This document shows, in pieces, positions 32,175 through 40,092 of a DNA stretch of 40,871 bases; position 1 is the first letter of the stretch; every line of letters starts with the position of its first letter. Source of the stretch: Arthrobacter sp. RIT-PI-e (lineage in GTDB: Bacteria > Actinomycetota > Actinomycetes > Actinomycetales > Micrococcaceae); NCBI RefSeq assembly GCF_001187915.1, contig NZ_LGIU01000071.1:1-40871 (forward strand), read 5' to 3'. The notes under the pieces are model-generated. The model was not told the origin of the DNA, ran no database searches, and worked only from the letters and a program-made list of their open reading frames with translations. A program made the position numbers and the translations under genes.

Positions 32175-34816
32175 TGCTGCTGCCCGAACACCAGGGAGAG
32201 CTGCTTGCGGCTCGAGAGGCCGAGCTTGGTCATGATCTGGTGCACGTGGCCCTCCACGGTCCGGGGTGAGATGTGCTCCTGCAGGGCGATCTCCTTGTTG
32301 GGGACGCCGCGGGCCACCATCCTGGCGATGGCGCGCTCGCGCTCGCTGAGCAGTTTCCGGCGTACGTGCCGTCGGGCGGGGGTCGAGGTCCTGCGCAGGA
32401 TCTGCTCGGCGTGCACCCGGATCATGGGGTCGGACGCCTCGGAGAGGTACTCGATGCCGAGGGACGCGACGTCGCTGGCGAGCGTGTGGTTCCCGGCGTC
32501 GAGCGCCCGCCGGGCGACTTCCCGCAGCATCCCCGCATCCTTGGCCAGCACGCCGGCCGCGACCCCGCGGCACAGCTCCGCGAACGGGCCGTCGCTCGCC
32601 GCTGCCACGTCGGCCAGTGTCTGCGCGGCCTCGTGCCGGCCCAGCTGCACCGCCTGGGCCAGGAAGTAGAGCGCCAGGCCGTGCTGTCCGCGGCCGGAGA
32701 GCGCCTGGGCGTGCTCGAGGAACTCGGTGGCCGGGGCGTCCGGGGCGCTGAGCCAGGCCTCGGTGAGCAGGGAGAAGTACTGCACGCACTCCCGCAGGTG
32801 CCAGGACCGCAGGGGTCCGGTGAGCTGCGCCGCACGCAGGTGGTCCTCCGCCGCGTCCGTGGCGTTCTCGAGCATGGAGGCGTAGGCGGCGGCCGCCTCG
32901 GCCAGCGGCAGCAGCCCGTGCCGGTCGCGGATGCGGAACTGGCTGATGGCGGGCAGCAGCTTGGCCAGGGCCTCCTCGCTCCTGCCGAGGTAGGAGAGCA
33001 GCACCCCCTCGGCGAACTCGGAGGGTGAGCCGTTGAACAGCGGGGCGTCGTTGTTCCCGCCGTGGAGCCGTGCGTGGTCGAGGGCGGGGGACCAGTGCCC
33101 GGCGAGCATGAGCACCTGGAACAGGTTGGCGTCCGCGAGGTCGCGGTCTATCCGGCTGTAGGGGGAGGCCGCGAACCGCGTGGTGACGTTGCGGATCAGC
33201 GAGACGGCCTGCTCGGCGGAGCCGAGGGACACCTGGGCCAGGCTGAGCAGGCTGCGGATCTTGAGGTACCACCGGGAGTCGTCGGCCCCGGTGCCCAGCA
33301 GGGTGTCCGCGAGCCCGGCCGCGCGCCCGTACTCGCCCTCGAACACCAGCGCTTCCACGCGGAGGAAGTCGACGCGGCCCCTGAGGTCCGCGACGACGGC
33401 GTCGTCGGGTTCGTGCTCCAGGCGCGCGGCGACGTCGTCCAGCAGTTCCTGCGTCCTCCCCGCCCGCGTGCGGTCCACCTCGCTGAGGCGGGCGGCCAGG
33501 AGCTTCGCCTCGGCCCAGGAGTGCAGCGGCACGGACCCGGTGTCCACGGCCTGCAGCAGCGGGTCGATCGAGGCGAGCGCCTCCCGGTGGCGCCCGTCGA
33601 TCCAGAGGTGGCGGCTGCGCTCGATCGCCACGGCGGCGCTCTCCTGCTCCGCGGGAAGCGCGGCGAGGAACTGCTCCGCGGCACCGCTGCTCCACCGGTC
33701 GTTGGCGAGACGCGCGGCGGTGACCAGGTCCTCGGGGGCGAGGTCCCCGCCCTGGGCCAGTGTCCAGCCGGTGAGCGCCACGCGCCCGTGGGCGGGGAGC
33801 AAGGGGTGGTCGAGCCGGGCGCCGATGGTCTCCAGCGCCTGCCGGCCGCGCAGGGAGAGGAGCTGGGCGCGCACGACGTCGGCGAACACCTCGTAGGTCA
33901 GGCGCACGGACGGCGCGTCCTCCCGCTCCAGGGTGACCATGCCCGCACTCTGCAGCGTGTCCAGGGAGGTGGACGCCGCCACCTCCAGCAGCAGGCTGAC
34001 CGGCAGCGGCCCGGACACGGCCAGGACCTCGACGACGGCGCGGTCCTCCGGGGAGAGCTCGGCGAGTTTCGCGGTGCTCCAGTCCGCCACGGAGCGGCCC
34101 GACTCCGGGCGCGGGGCATCCAGCGAGACCCAGACGCCGTCGCGCCGGAAGAGGTGCCCGGACTCGACGTCGGCCCGGGTGGCGAGCTGGAGGTAGCGCG
34201 GGTTGCCGCCGCTGACGGACCACTGCTGCTGGGCGGCGGAGCGCGAGACCGGGTTGCCGAGTGCGGCGCCGAGCAGGTCCGCGGTGGCCTCGAACCCCAG
34301 CGGGTGCAGGTCGAAGCGCTCCAGCACGCGGTCCTTCCACAGGTCGAGGAACTCGCCCGGGGCGCGCAGCAGGTTCTCGCAGGTGACCAGCAGGCGCACG
34401 GCGCCCACGCGCGCGAGGTGCGCTATCACGGTGGCCGAGAGCTCGTCGACGTCCTCCACGGAGTCGAGGTGCATCACGGTGGGGCGGGAGGCCGCGGTGG
34501 AGTCGAACCTGCGCTGCAGGGCCGTGAGTACCAGGAGGGGGTTCCGGGCGGTGTCCTCGTCCAGTTCGGCGAGCAGCACGTTGAGGGCGCCGTAGGGCAC
34601 CGTGGAGTGGGAGGCGGAGCCACGGAGGTAGATGTGGTCCATGGTTCCGGCCAGGCCCTGGATGACCTGCTGGGCCAGGGTGGTCTTACCGATGCCGGAG
34701 GTGCCCACGAGGAGGACGCCGCGGCCGGTCTCGTCGGTGAGCACGTCCCGGACGGACGCGAACTCGTCCTCCCGGCCCACGAACGGCCAGCGACCGTTGA
34801 CGTTCGTCACCTGCAC
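32171..34816 (-). CDS. LuxR-family ATP-binding regulator (LAL/MalT-like), first of a pair
   Basis: An 881-residue regulator: WPFVGRE near the N-terminus, Walker A GTSGIGKTT at 38-46, a weaker Walker B (VMHLDSVEDVD), a long helical, TPR-like middle, and a C-terminal LuxR helix-turn-helix with LLSERERAIARMVARGVPNKEIA and HISPRTVEGHVHQIMTKLGL. The frame can be read from GTG 34930, but those 38 extra codons have clearly fewer G/C third positions (about two thirds, against more than nine tenths in the gene) and do not resemble a LAL, so I start at GTG 34816 (34810 is also possible). No strong ribosome binding site is seen. Paired with the next gene by a 4-base overlap; both probably answer the same signal or form a mixed complex. 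Confidence 0.88.
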   Translation of the reverse strand: MQVTNVNGRWPFVGREDEFASVRDVLTDETGRGVLLVGTSGIGKTTLAQQVIQGLAGTMDHIYLRGSASHSTVPYGALNVLLAELDEDTARNPLLVLTALQRRFDSTAASRPTVMHLDSVEDVDELSATVIAHLARVGAVRLLVTCENLLRAPGEFLDLWKDRVLERFDLHPLGFEATADLLGAALGNPVSRSAAQQQWSVSGGNPRYLQLATRADVESGHLFRRDGVWVSLDAPRPESGRSVADWSTAKLAELSPEDRAVVEVLAVSGPLPVSLLLEVAASTSLDTLQSAGMVTLEREDAPSVRLTYEVFADVVRAQLLSLRGRQALETIGARLDHPLLPAHGRVALTGWTLAQGGDLAPEDLVTAARLANDRWSSGAAEQFLAALPAEQESAAVAIERSRHLWIDGRHREALASIDPLLQAVDTGSVPLHSWAEAKLLAARLSEVDRTRAGRTQELLDDVAARLEHEPDDAVVADLRGRVDFLRVEALVFEGEYGRAAGLADTLLGTGADDSRWYLKIRSLLSLAQVSLGSAEQAVSLIRNVTTRFAASPYSRIDRDLADANLFQVLMLAGHWSPALDHARLHGGNNDAPLFNGSPSEFAEGVLLSYLGRSEEALAKLLPAISQFRIRDRHGLLPLAEAAAAYASMLENATDAAEDHLRAAQLTGPLRSWHLRECVQYFSLLTEAWLSAPDAPATEFLEHAQALSGRGQHGLALYFLAQAVQLGRHEAAQTLADVAAASDGPFAELCRGVAAGVLAKDAGMLREVARRALDAGNHTLASDVASLGIEYLSEASDPMIRVHAEQILRRTSTPARRHVRRKLLSERERAIARMVARGVPNKEIALQEHISPRTVEGHVHQIMTKLGLSSRKQLSLVFGQQQ

Positions 34817-34987
34817 CGCCCGGACGGGCGCACAGCAGAACCACCCACCGAGATGTCCGGTCGAGATCCGGAAAGATGATTCCACGTCCGCATAAGAGTT
34901 CCGCCCCACAGCACTTGTCCTGCCGGTCACTTTACCGCGCAGGTCCCACCGAACCGTGTTTCCCGGTGGTTTCCGCGGTGCGCGTCC

Positions 34988-35025
34988 CGGTGGCCCACCG
35001 CCGCGTCGCCGTACCCCTCGGTACG
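34988..35025 (-). terminator. Two small hairpins directly after pth
   Basis: CGTACC (35010-35015) pairs with 35020-35025 around a 4-base loop, starting at the base after the pth stop on the minus strand. A second 5-bp stem follows at 34988-35000. Together they may end the rplY-pth transcript. Modest stems with no T-run. Confidence 0.4.
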
Positions 35026-35610
35026 TCAGGCGGGGGCGTGGAAGCGCTGCTGCGCGGCGAGGAGCCCCTCGGTGATGAGCAGCTCGGCGGCGTCGGCGGC
35101 GTCGTCGACCAGGAAGGGCAGGTCCTTCTTCTCCACGGTGCCGAAGTCCTTGAGCACGTAGTCCGCGGTGTCCTGCCGGCCCGGCGGACGGCCCACGCCC
35201 ACGCGGACGCGGAGGTAGTCCTTGGTGCCGAGGGCCCGGCTGATGTCGCGCAGGCCGTTGTGCCCGCCCTCTCCCCCGCCGAGCTTGAGCTTCACGGTGT
35301 TGAAGGGGATGTCGATCTCGTCGTGCACCGCGATCACGTGATCCGGGGCCACGTCGTGGAAGCGTGCCAGGGCGGAGACCGGGCCGCCGGTGAGGTTCAT
35401 GTAGGTGAGCGGCTTCGCGAGCACCACGCGCGGACCTCCGATGCCCAGCCGGCCTTCGAGGGTCACGGCCTGGGCCTTGGAGGAGGTGAAGCGCCCGCCC
35501 ACGCGGGCGGCCAGCAGGTCCAGGACCACCTGGCCGATGTTGTGGCGGTTGCCGGCGTAGCCGGGCCCGGGATTCCCGAGCCCGGCCACGAGCCAGGTGT
35601 CGGTGGACAC
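35026..35610 (-). CDS. pth: Peptidyl-tRNA hydrolase
   Basis: A 194-residue cytoplasmic enzyme that frees tRNA from stalled peptidyl-tRNA. Family marks: LVAGLGNPGPGYAGNRHNIG with catalytic His23, KPLTYMNLTG, HDEIDIPF with the catalytic Asp, LKLGGGEGGHNGLRDI, and YLRVRVGVGRPPG. Length is standard. The GTG start lies 11 bases after the rplY stop, without a good Shine-Dalgarno of its own, so it is probably translated by re-initiation after rplY. The rplY-pth pair is conserved in many bacteria. Confidence 0.96.
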   Translation of the reverse strand: MSTDTWLVAGLGNPGPGYAGNRHNIGQVVLDLLAARVGGRFTSSKAQAVTLEGRLGIGGPRVVLAKPLTYMNLTGGPVSALARFHDVAPDHVIAVHDEIDIPFNTVKLKLGGGEGGHNGLRDISRALGTKDYLRVRVGVGRPPGRQDTADYVLKDFGTVEKKDLPFLVDDAADAAELLITEGLLAAQQRFHAPA

Positions 35611-35621
35611 CAGGGTGCTGC

Positions 35622-36272
35622 CTACTTCTCGTCGGCGTCGGTGACGACGGCGTCCGCGTCGGCGTCGCCGGCCGTGGCGCCCTCGGCGATGGCCTCGGTG
35701 TCGTCGTCGCTGGCCTCGGTCTCGCCGAGGTCCTGGACCACGGGGGCCATGAGGTTGACCACGAGGGTCTCGGGGTCGGTGACGAGGGTGACGCCGCTGG
35801 GGAGGGTGACGTCGGAGGCGTAGACGTGCTCGCCGATCTCGCGGCCCTCGATGCTGACGGTGAGGGTCTCGGGCAGGTGGGTGGCCTCGGCCTCGACCAG
35901 CAGGGTGGTGGTCTCGAGGTTGTAGGTGGTCTCGAGTGCGGGCTCGCCCTCGACGTGGATGGTGACGTCCACTTCCACCTTCTCGCCGCGGCGCACGGTC
36001 AGCAGGTCCAGGTGCTGCACGATCTGCTTGATCGGGTTGCGCTGGATGTCCTTCACCAGTGCCAGGTGGTCCTCGCCGTCCACGTCCAGGGTGAGCAGGG
36101 CGTTGGCGGTGCGCACGGCCAGGGTGGTGGCCTTGGCGGGGAGGAGCACGTGGGGGGGGGCGGCGCCGGGGCCGTAGATCACGGCGGGGCTCACCTCGGC
36201 GCGGCGCGCCTGGCGGGGGGCGCCCTTGCCGAAGTCGGTGCGTACCTGTGCGGGGAGCTTCTGATCAGCCAT
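35622..36272 (-). CDS. rplY: 50S ribosomal protein L25 / general stress protein Ctc
   Basis: A 216-residue protein of the long (Ctc/TL5) L25 type. The N-terminal part binds 5S rRNA (RTDFGKGAPRQARR, PAVIYG); the second beta-rich domain (about 95-185) is present; the last 35 residues are an acidic Asp/Glu/Ala tail, typical of actinobacteria. The ATG has AGGAGA seven bases upstream. Between residues 33 and 38 the expected Y-G-H-G-(E/D)-(x) reads Y-G-P-G-A-A-P-P, encoded by an unusual G/C-only run at 36,149-36,175; this may be another patch of wrong bases, though the frame is kept. Confidence 0.95.
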   Translation of the reverse strand: MADQKLPAQVRTDFGKGAPRQARRAEVSPAVIYGPGAAPPHVLLPAKATTLAVRTANALLTLDVDGEDHLALVKDIQRNPIKQIVQHLDLLTVRRGEKVEVDVTIHVEGEPALETTYNLETTTLLVEAEATHLPETLTVSIEGREIGEHVYASDVTLPSGVTLVTDPETLVVNLMAPVVQDLGETEASDDDTEAIAEGATAGDADADAVVTDADEK

Positions 36273-36589
36273 GGGGTGTCTCCTGGGATGTCATGGGTTC
36301 CCGCTGTGTGCGGGGAACTCCGGATTCTCGCCCGGGCGGAGGATTCACGCGAACAGGCAGTCCGGCGACAAGGAGAGTCACCAGCCACCGTCGATCACGG
36401 AGATGAGCCGGATTCCGCATGGAACCGGCCCGCTCCCTCGCCTAGGCATCGGTTCCAAGGGTACCGCACCGGCTGCCAGGTGCCTGACGGCGGGACGTCT
36501 CGCCGTCGTCCGGGAACCGGCGTGTCCGCCCGGACTAGAATCAGGAAGGCCCCTTACCGTCCTGGCCACCGTCGTCGTCGAAGAGTGCC
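36273..36589. other. 317-base intergenic region between divergent rplY and the acyltransferase gene
   Basis: No gene is visible. It must hold two divergent promoters. A good -10 box (TAGAAT, 36536) faces the acyltransferase; for rplY I could not pick a clear promoter. Composition is mixed, and no tRNA-like fold or strong hairpin was seen. Confidence 0.6.
36536..36541 (+). promoter_or_regulatory. Probable -10 element (TAGAAT) for the acyltransferase gene
   Basis: TAGAAT differs from TATAAT by one base and lies 48 bases before the ATG. GGAACC stands 17 bases upstream in the -35 position. That hexamer is unlike TTGACA, so the sigma factor is uncertain. Confidence 0.45.
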
Positions 36590-38825
36590 ATGCCCCCACC
36601 CCCCCCAGCCCGGCAGAACCCGACGAGCCGTACCCGGGTGCGCCCGGACATCCAGGGCCTGCGGGCGTTCGCCGTCACGGTGGTGGTGCTGGACCACCTG
36701 CTCGGGTGGCCCAGCGGCGGGTTCATCGGCGTGGACGTGTTCTTCGTGATCTCCGGGTACCTCATCACGGGCCTGCTGCTGCGGGAGTACGAGTCCACGG
36801 GCCGCATCTCCTTCTCCGACTTCTACCGGCGGCGGATCAAGCGGATCCTCCCGGCGTCCACCGTGGTGCTGGCCGCCACGGCGCTGGCCTCCGCCCTGGT
36901 GTTCGGGGGCGCCCGCGCCCTGGACATCGGGCGGGACGCCGTGGCCGGTGCGCTCTTCGCCGCGAACTGGCGCTTCGCCGCCACCGGCACGGACTACTCC
37001 AGGGCGGGCGGTGAGGTGTCCCCGCTGCAGCACGTCTGGTCGCTCTCCGTGGAGGAGCAGTTCTACTTCGTGTGGCCGGCGGTGATGCTCCTGGTGCTGC
37101 CCCTGGTGGTACGGCGCGCGGGGGCGCCGCGCGGGCGAGGGGGGGCGCGGGCATCGGGATCGGCGTCATCTCGCTGGCCCCCTTCGGGTGGGCGCTGGGG
37201 GGGACGCAGGCGCTGCCCGCCCGGGCGGACTTCTCCCCCTTCCCCGCGGGGGGGAACTCGGGGCGGGCGCGCGCCTGGCCATCATGGCCCCGCTGTGCTC
37301 CCGCCTGGGGCGCCGGATCCGCCCGGTGCTCGCCTGGCTCGGCATCGCGGTGATGGTGGCGGGCCTGTTCCTCATCGACGATGCACTGCCCTTCCCCGGT
37401 CCCTGGGCCGCGCTGCCCGTGGCCGGCGCCGCGCTGGTGATCCTCGCGGGGACGGGCGCGGAGCGGCACGAGTACCTGCAGCCGCTGACCAACCGGGCGA
37501 GCGGGTACCTCGGGAACATCTCCTTCTCCCTGTATCTCTGGCACTTCCCGGTGATCGTGCTGGCCGAGGCGGTGCTCGTGGAGCGGGGAGCCCTCTACTA
37601 CACGGTGTGCGCAGTGGGGATGCTGCTGCTGGCGGTGTACTCGTACCACCTCGTGGAGAACCCGGTGCGCCGCTCCCGTGTGCTGTCCGGTTCCCGCGAG
37701 CGCCGGCCCGCCCGGACGCGGAGCGCGCCGGACCACAGTGGTGGACAGGATCACAGCGAACAGGACCACGGCAACCAGGGACACGGCGACCCGAGCCGGC
37801 CCGCACGGCCCCGGCGCGTGGGCCGCGACGTGAAGCTGGCGGGGAGCGCGGCACTGGTGACCGCCGTCGTCGCCACCGTGCTGTTCGTCCTGCTGCCGGC
37901 GCCGTCCCGGCAGATCGAGCTGACGGGCACCACGACGCCGGCGGCGGCCGGGCCGGAGGCGGCCCTGCAGGCGGAGATCCGGGACGCCCTCGACGACGCC
38001 GGGTGGCCGGTGCTGGAGCCCCCCATCGACGAGGCGATGGCGGGGCTGATCGCCCCGGGCGACGTCCTGGACTGCAGCGGGCCCGAGCCCATGGAGGTGG
38101 AGTCCTGCACCTGGGGGGACCCGGGGGCGGAGCGTCACGCCGTGGTGGTGGGCGATTCCATGGCCACCACCTGGGTGGACCCGCTGCGCACGGCGTTCAC
38201 CGCCGGCCCGGGCTGGGAGTTCACGAGCCTGGGCACCTCGGGGTGCACCTTCACGGAGCCGCTGATCCGCAACCCGAACCCCCGCACCATGGCGGCGTGC
38301 GAGGGCCGGAAGGCCGAGGCCGTGGAGGCCGTGATCGCCCTGGAACCGGACGTGGTGTTCATCGCCAACACCTACGAGGCACGCTATCTCGAGGGTGCGG
38401 AGGAGCCGCTGACGCCACAGGAGTGGCAGGATGCCATGACCGCCATGGTGGAGCGCTTCGAGGGCGCGGCGGGCCAGGTGGTGTTCCTGGCCCCTCCCCC
38501 GCTGTTCACGGACATCCAGGACTGCTACTCGCGGTTCGTCTCGCCGTCCTACTGCGCCGGCACCGTCGAGGAGCAGTGGAGCACCTTCGCCGCGGCGGAG
38601 CGCGAGCTCGCCGCCGGCATGGGCGCCCTGTTCCTGGACCCGACCCCGTGGTTCTGCGCCGAGCAGTGGTGCCCCAGCTACGTGGGAGGGGTGCCGGTCA
38701 AGCGCGACGCCGTGCACATGAGCCCGGAGTACCAGGAGAAGATCGCCCCGGCCCTGCGGGCGGAGCTGCAGCGCCGGGGAATCCTGGATCGAGGGATACT
38801 TGGGGTGTCTCAGAAGGCGCCATAG
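36590..38825 (+). pseudogene. Acyltransferase-3 / SGNH surface O-acyltransferase, frame broken near 37,110-37,280 (probable sequence error)
   Basis: Three frames together give one long protein of about 745 residues. The first starts at ATG 36590 with DIQGLRAFAVTVVVLDHL, FIGVDVFFVISGYLITG and FYRRRIKRILPAS, and reaches WSLSVEEQFYFVWPAVMLL, all acyltransferase-3 marks. Around 37,140 sense moves to a second frame (GIGVISLAPFGWAL), and near 37,260 to a third, which runs through more helices and a C-terminal SGNH domain with GDSMATTW and the Asp-x-x-His in DAVHMSP. Both breaks lie in G/C-only runs, consistent with two missing bases. OafA-like AT3-SGNH proteins O-acetylate sugars of the envelope or exported metabolites. 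Codon use outside the patch is normal, so the gene is probably intact in the organism. Confidence 0.85.
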
Positions 38826-38859
38826 CAGTCGCCGGACTTCCCGCTCAAGGAGTTCCTTC

Positions 38860-39300
38860 GTGCCTGCCACGCCCCTGCCCTCCCCCCGTGAACGCCGCAT
38901 CACCTTAGGTCTCACCGCGCTCCACCTCGCCATGGTGGGGCTGATCGTGCTCTCCCCCGCCCCGGTGGACGCCGCCGGGGGCAGCGCCCTGCGGCGGGCG
39001 CTGGCCACCCTGCAACGCGCGGGGTTCCCGAGGTGGGTTGACTACGACTTCGTGGAGTTCAGCGCCAACATCGTCATGTTCGTGCCCTTCGGCGTGTTCT
39101 TCGTGCTCCTGGCCCCACGCGGCTGGCGGTGGCTGGCCCCGGCCGTGGGCTTCTTCCTCTCCACCCTGATCGAACTCACCCAGCTCGTGTTCCTCCCGCA
39201 GCGCGTGGCCAGCCTCTACGACGTCCTCGCCAACACCACCGGCGCCCTGATCGGCACCGGCATCGCCTGGCTCCTGCTCGCTGCACGACGACGGCCGTAG
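38860..39300 (+). CDS. VanZ-family membrane protein
   Basis: A 146-residue protein with four hydrophobic segments. The VanZ pattern is clear: a first helix, then the loop ending VEFSANIVMFVPFGVFFVLL, a third helix with STLIELTQLVFLPQR, and SLYDVLANTTGALIG before the last helix. The name comes from the enterococcal teicoplanin-resistance protein, but most VanZ-like proteins have no known link to resistance; an envelope role is a reasonable guess. The start is GTG with AAGGAG seven bases upstream, only 34 bases after the acyltransferase stop, so the two probably share a transcript. Confidence 0.85.
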   Translation: MPATPLPSPRERRITLGLTALHLAMVGLIVLSPAPVDAAGGSALRRALATLQRAGFPRWVDYDFVEFSANIVMFVPFGVFFVLLAPRGWRWLAPAVGFFLSTLIELTQLVFLPQRVASLYDVLANTTGALIGTGIAWLLLAARRRP

Positions 39301-39335
39301 AACGACGCCGGCACCGGCCGAGAGGCGGCGGCACT

Positions 39336-39352
39336 GACCCCGTCGTGGGGTC
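39336..39352 (+). terminator. Small hairpin after the VanZ-like gene
   Basis: GACCCC (39336-39341) pairs with GGGGTC (39347-39352) around 5 bases, 35 bases past the stop. A possible weak terminator; no T-run. Confidence 0.35.
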
Positions 39353-39495
39353 CCGACAGTCCCGCGGTAGGAGCGTGGTCGGCCCAGACGGAGGCCCGCG
39401 TATGCACCGATTCGGCCGGACCGCACAGCACGAGGGGCAGCACAAGCTCGCCGGCCCTCACCGCGTGGCGCCTGGCCGCCCGCCACCGGCACGGT

Positions 39496-39501
39496 CATAA
39501 T
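39496..39501 (+). promoter_or_regulatory. Probable -10 element (CATAAT) of the small membrane protein gene
   Basis: CATAAT differs from TATAAT by one base and stands 29 bases before ATG 39531. It also argues against the earlier in-frame ATG at 39504, which would lie at or before the transcript start. Confidence 0.4.
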
Positions 39502-39530
39502 GAATGCACGCCGAGGGTGAGGTGGTGACA

Positions 39531-39752
39531 ATGAGGTTCTTCCAGTGGTTTCTGACCCTGATCGCAGGGCTGTTGATCCTTGTCGCCCTCCTGCCCTCCG
39601 GGAACCTCGGCCTGTTCGTGGCCGGCCTCGCCGCGATGCTCGGGGCCTGCGCCTGCGCGATCACCGCGGACAACCGGGACATCCGGTTCGGACGCGGCCG
39701 CCGGAATGTCCGGCCCGCCCCCCGGCAGAGGGCATCCGAGGAAGCTCGCTGA
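39531..39752 (+). CDS. Small two-helix membrane protein, unknown function
   Basis: A 73-residue protein with two helices (about 4-23 and 28-48) and a basic, Arg-rich cytoplasmic tail. The ATG in MRFFQWFLTLIAG has GAGGTGG upstream; the in-frame ATG 27 bases earlier sits too close to the likely promoter. I recognise no family. Short and of typical codon use, it is probably real. Confidence 0.6.
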   Translation: MRFFQWFLTLIAGLLILVALLPSGNLGLFVAGLAAMLGACACAITADNRDIRFGRGRRNVRPAPRQRASEEAR

Positions 39753-40092
39753 TCCGACCGCACACGGTCCGTTGCACTGCCCGGTTGCTGCCCACGGCAG
39801 GACGGCGGCGGCGCTGACGCCGGAGGTGAACACGCCGACCCCGGCCCTCGCGAGATCATTCCCGGAGTGCCGGCCGCGGCGCGGCTGCACAGCTTTCCGT
39901 CAACACCCGCCCCACTGAACACCCCTGGAACCGCAGGTTTTGATCAGGTTCCCGTGTTCGCGACCGGACCTGCGGTGCGCCGTACTACGAAGGTGGAGTC
40001 CGCCTCGGTATCGGGTCGACGGTCCGCTCGTGGGACCCGGAGCTCCGCCCGAGGCGAGGACATCCAGTCCGCACCTCGTGTAAGGAAGCGTC
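39753..40092. other. 340-base intergenic region with structured leader
   Basis: No convincing gene. It contains a widely spaced inverted repeat (ACCGCAGGT at 39930 with its complement at 39968) and, nearer the next gene, a nested hairpin at 40,001-40,056. A promoter for the secreted-protein gene must lie here, but I could not choose one. Confidence 0.5.
40001..40056 (+). promoter_or_regulatory. Nested stem-loop in the leader of the secreted repeat protein gene
   Basis: CGCCTCGG (40001-40008) pairs with CCGAGGCG (40049-40056). Inside, GGGTC (40013-40017) pairs with GACCC (40034-40038), or alternatively GGTCC (40021-40025) with GGACC (40033-40037). The stem ends 36 bases before the ATG. Two competing inner pairings suggest a switch, but GC-rich DNA gives such folds by chance. 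It did not match the c-di-AMP or other riboswitch consensus I know. Confidence 0.3.

Noticed and set aside
33062-34879. 605-codon plus-strand ORF opposite the first LAL gene
   Set aside because: Low-complexity Gly/Glu/His product, no start signals or motifs; shadow of the regulator.
34817-34930. N-terminal extension of the first LAL regulator to GTG 34930
   Set aside because: The extra 38 codons have markedly lower G/C at third positions and no resemblance to the family; more likely promoter/leader DNA.
36273-36589. tRNA near rplY-pth
   Set aside because: A GGTTCCAAGG stretch resembles a T arm, but no cloverleaf or acceptor stem can be formed.
40001-40056. c-di-AMP (ydaO) riboswitch
   Set aside because: A leader fold before a secreted protein prompted the idea, but the conserved ydaO core sequences are not present.
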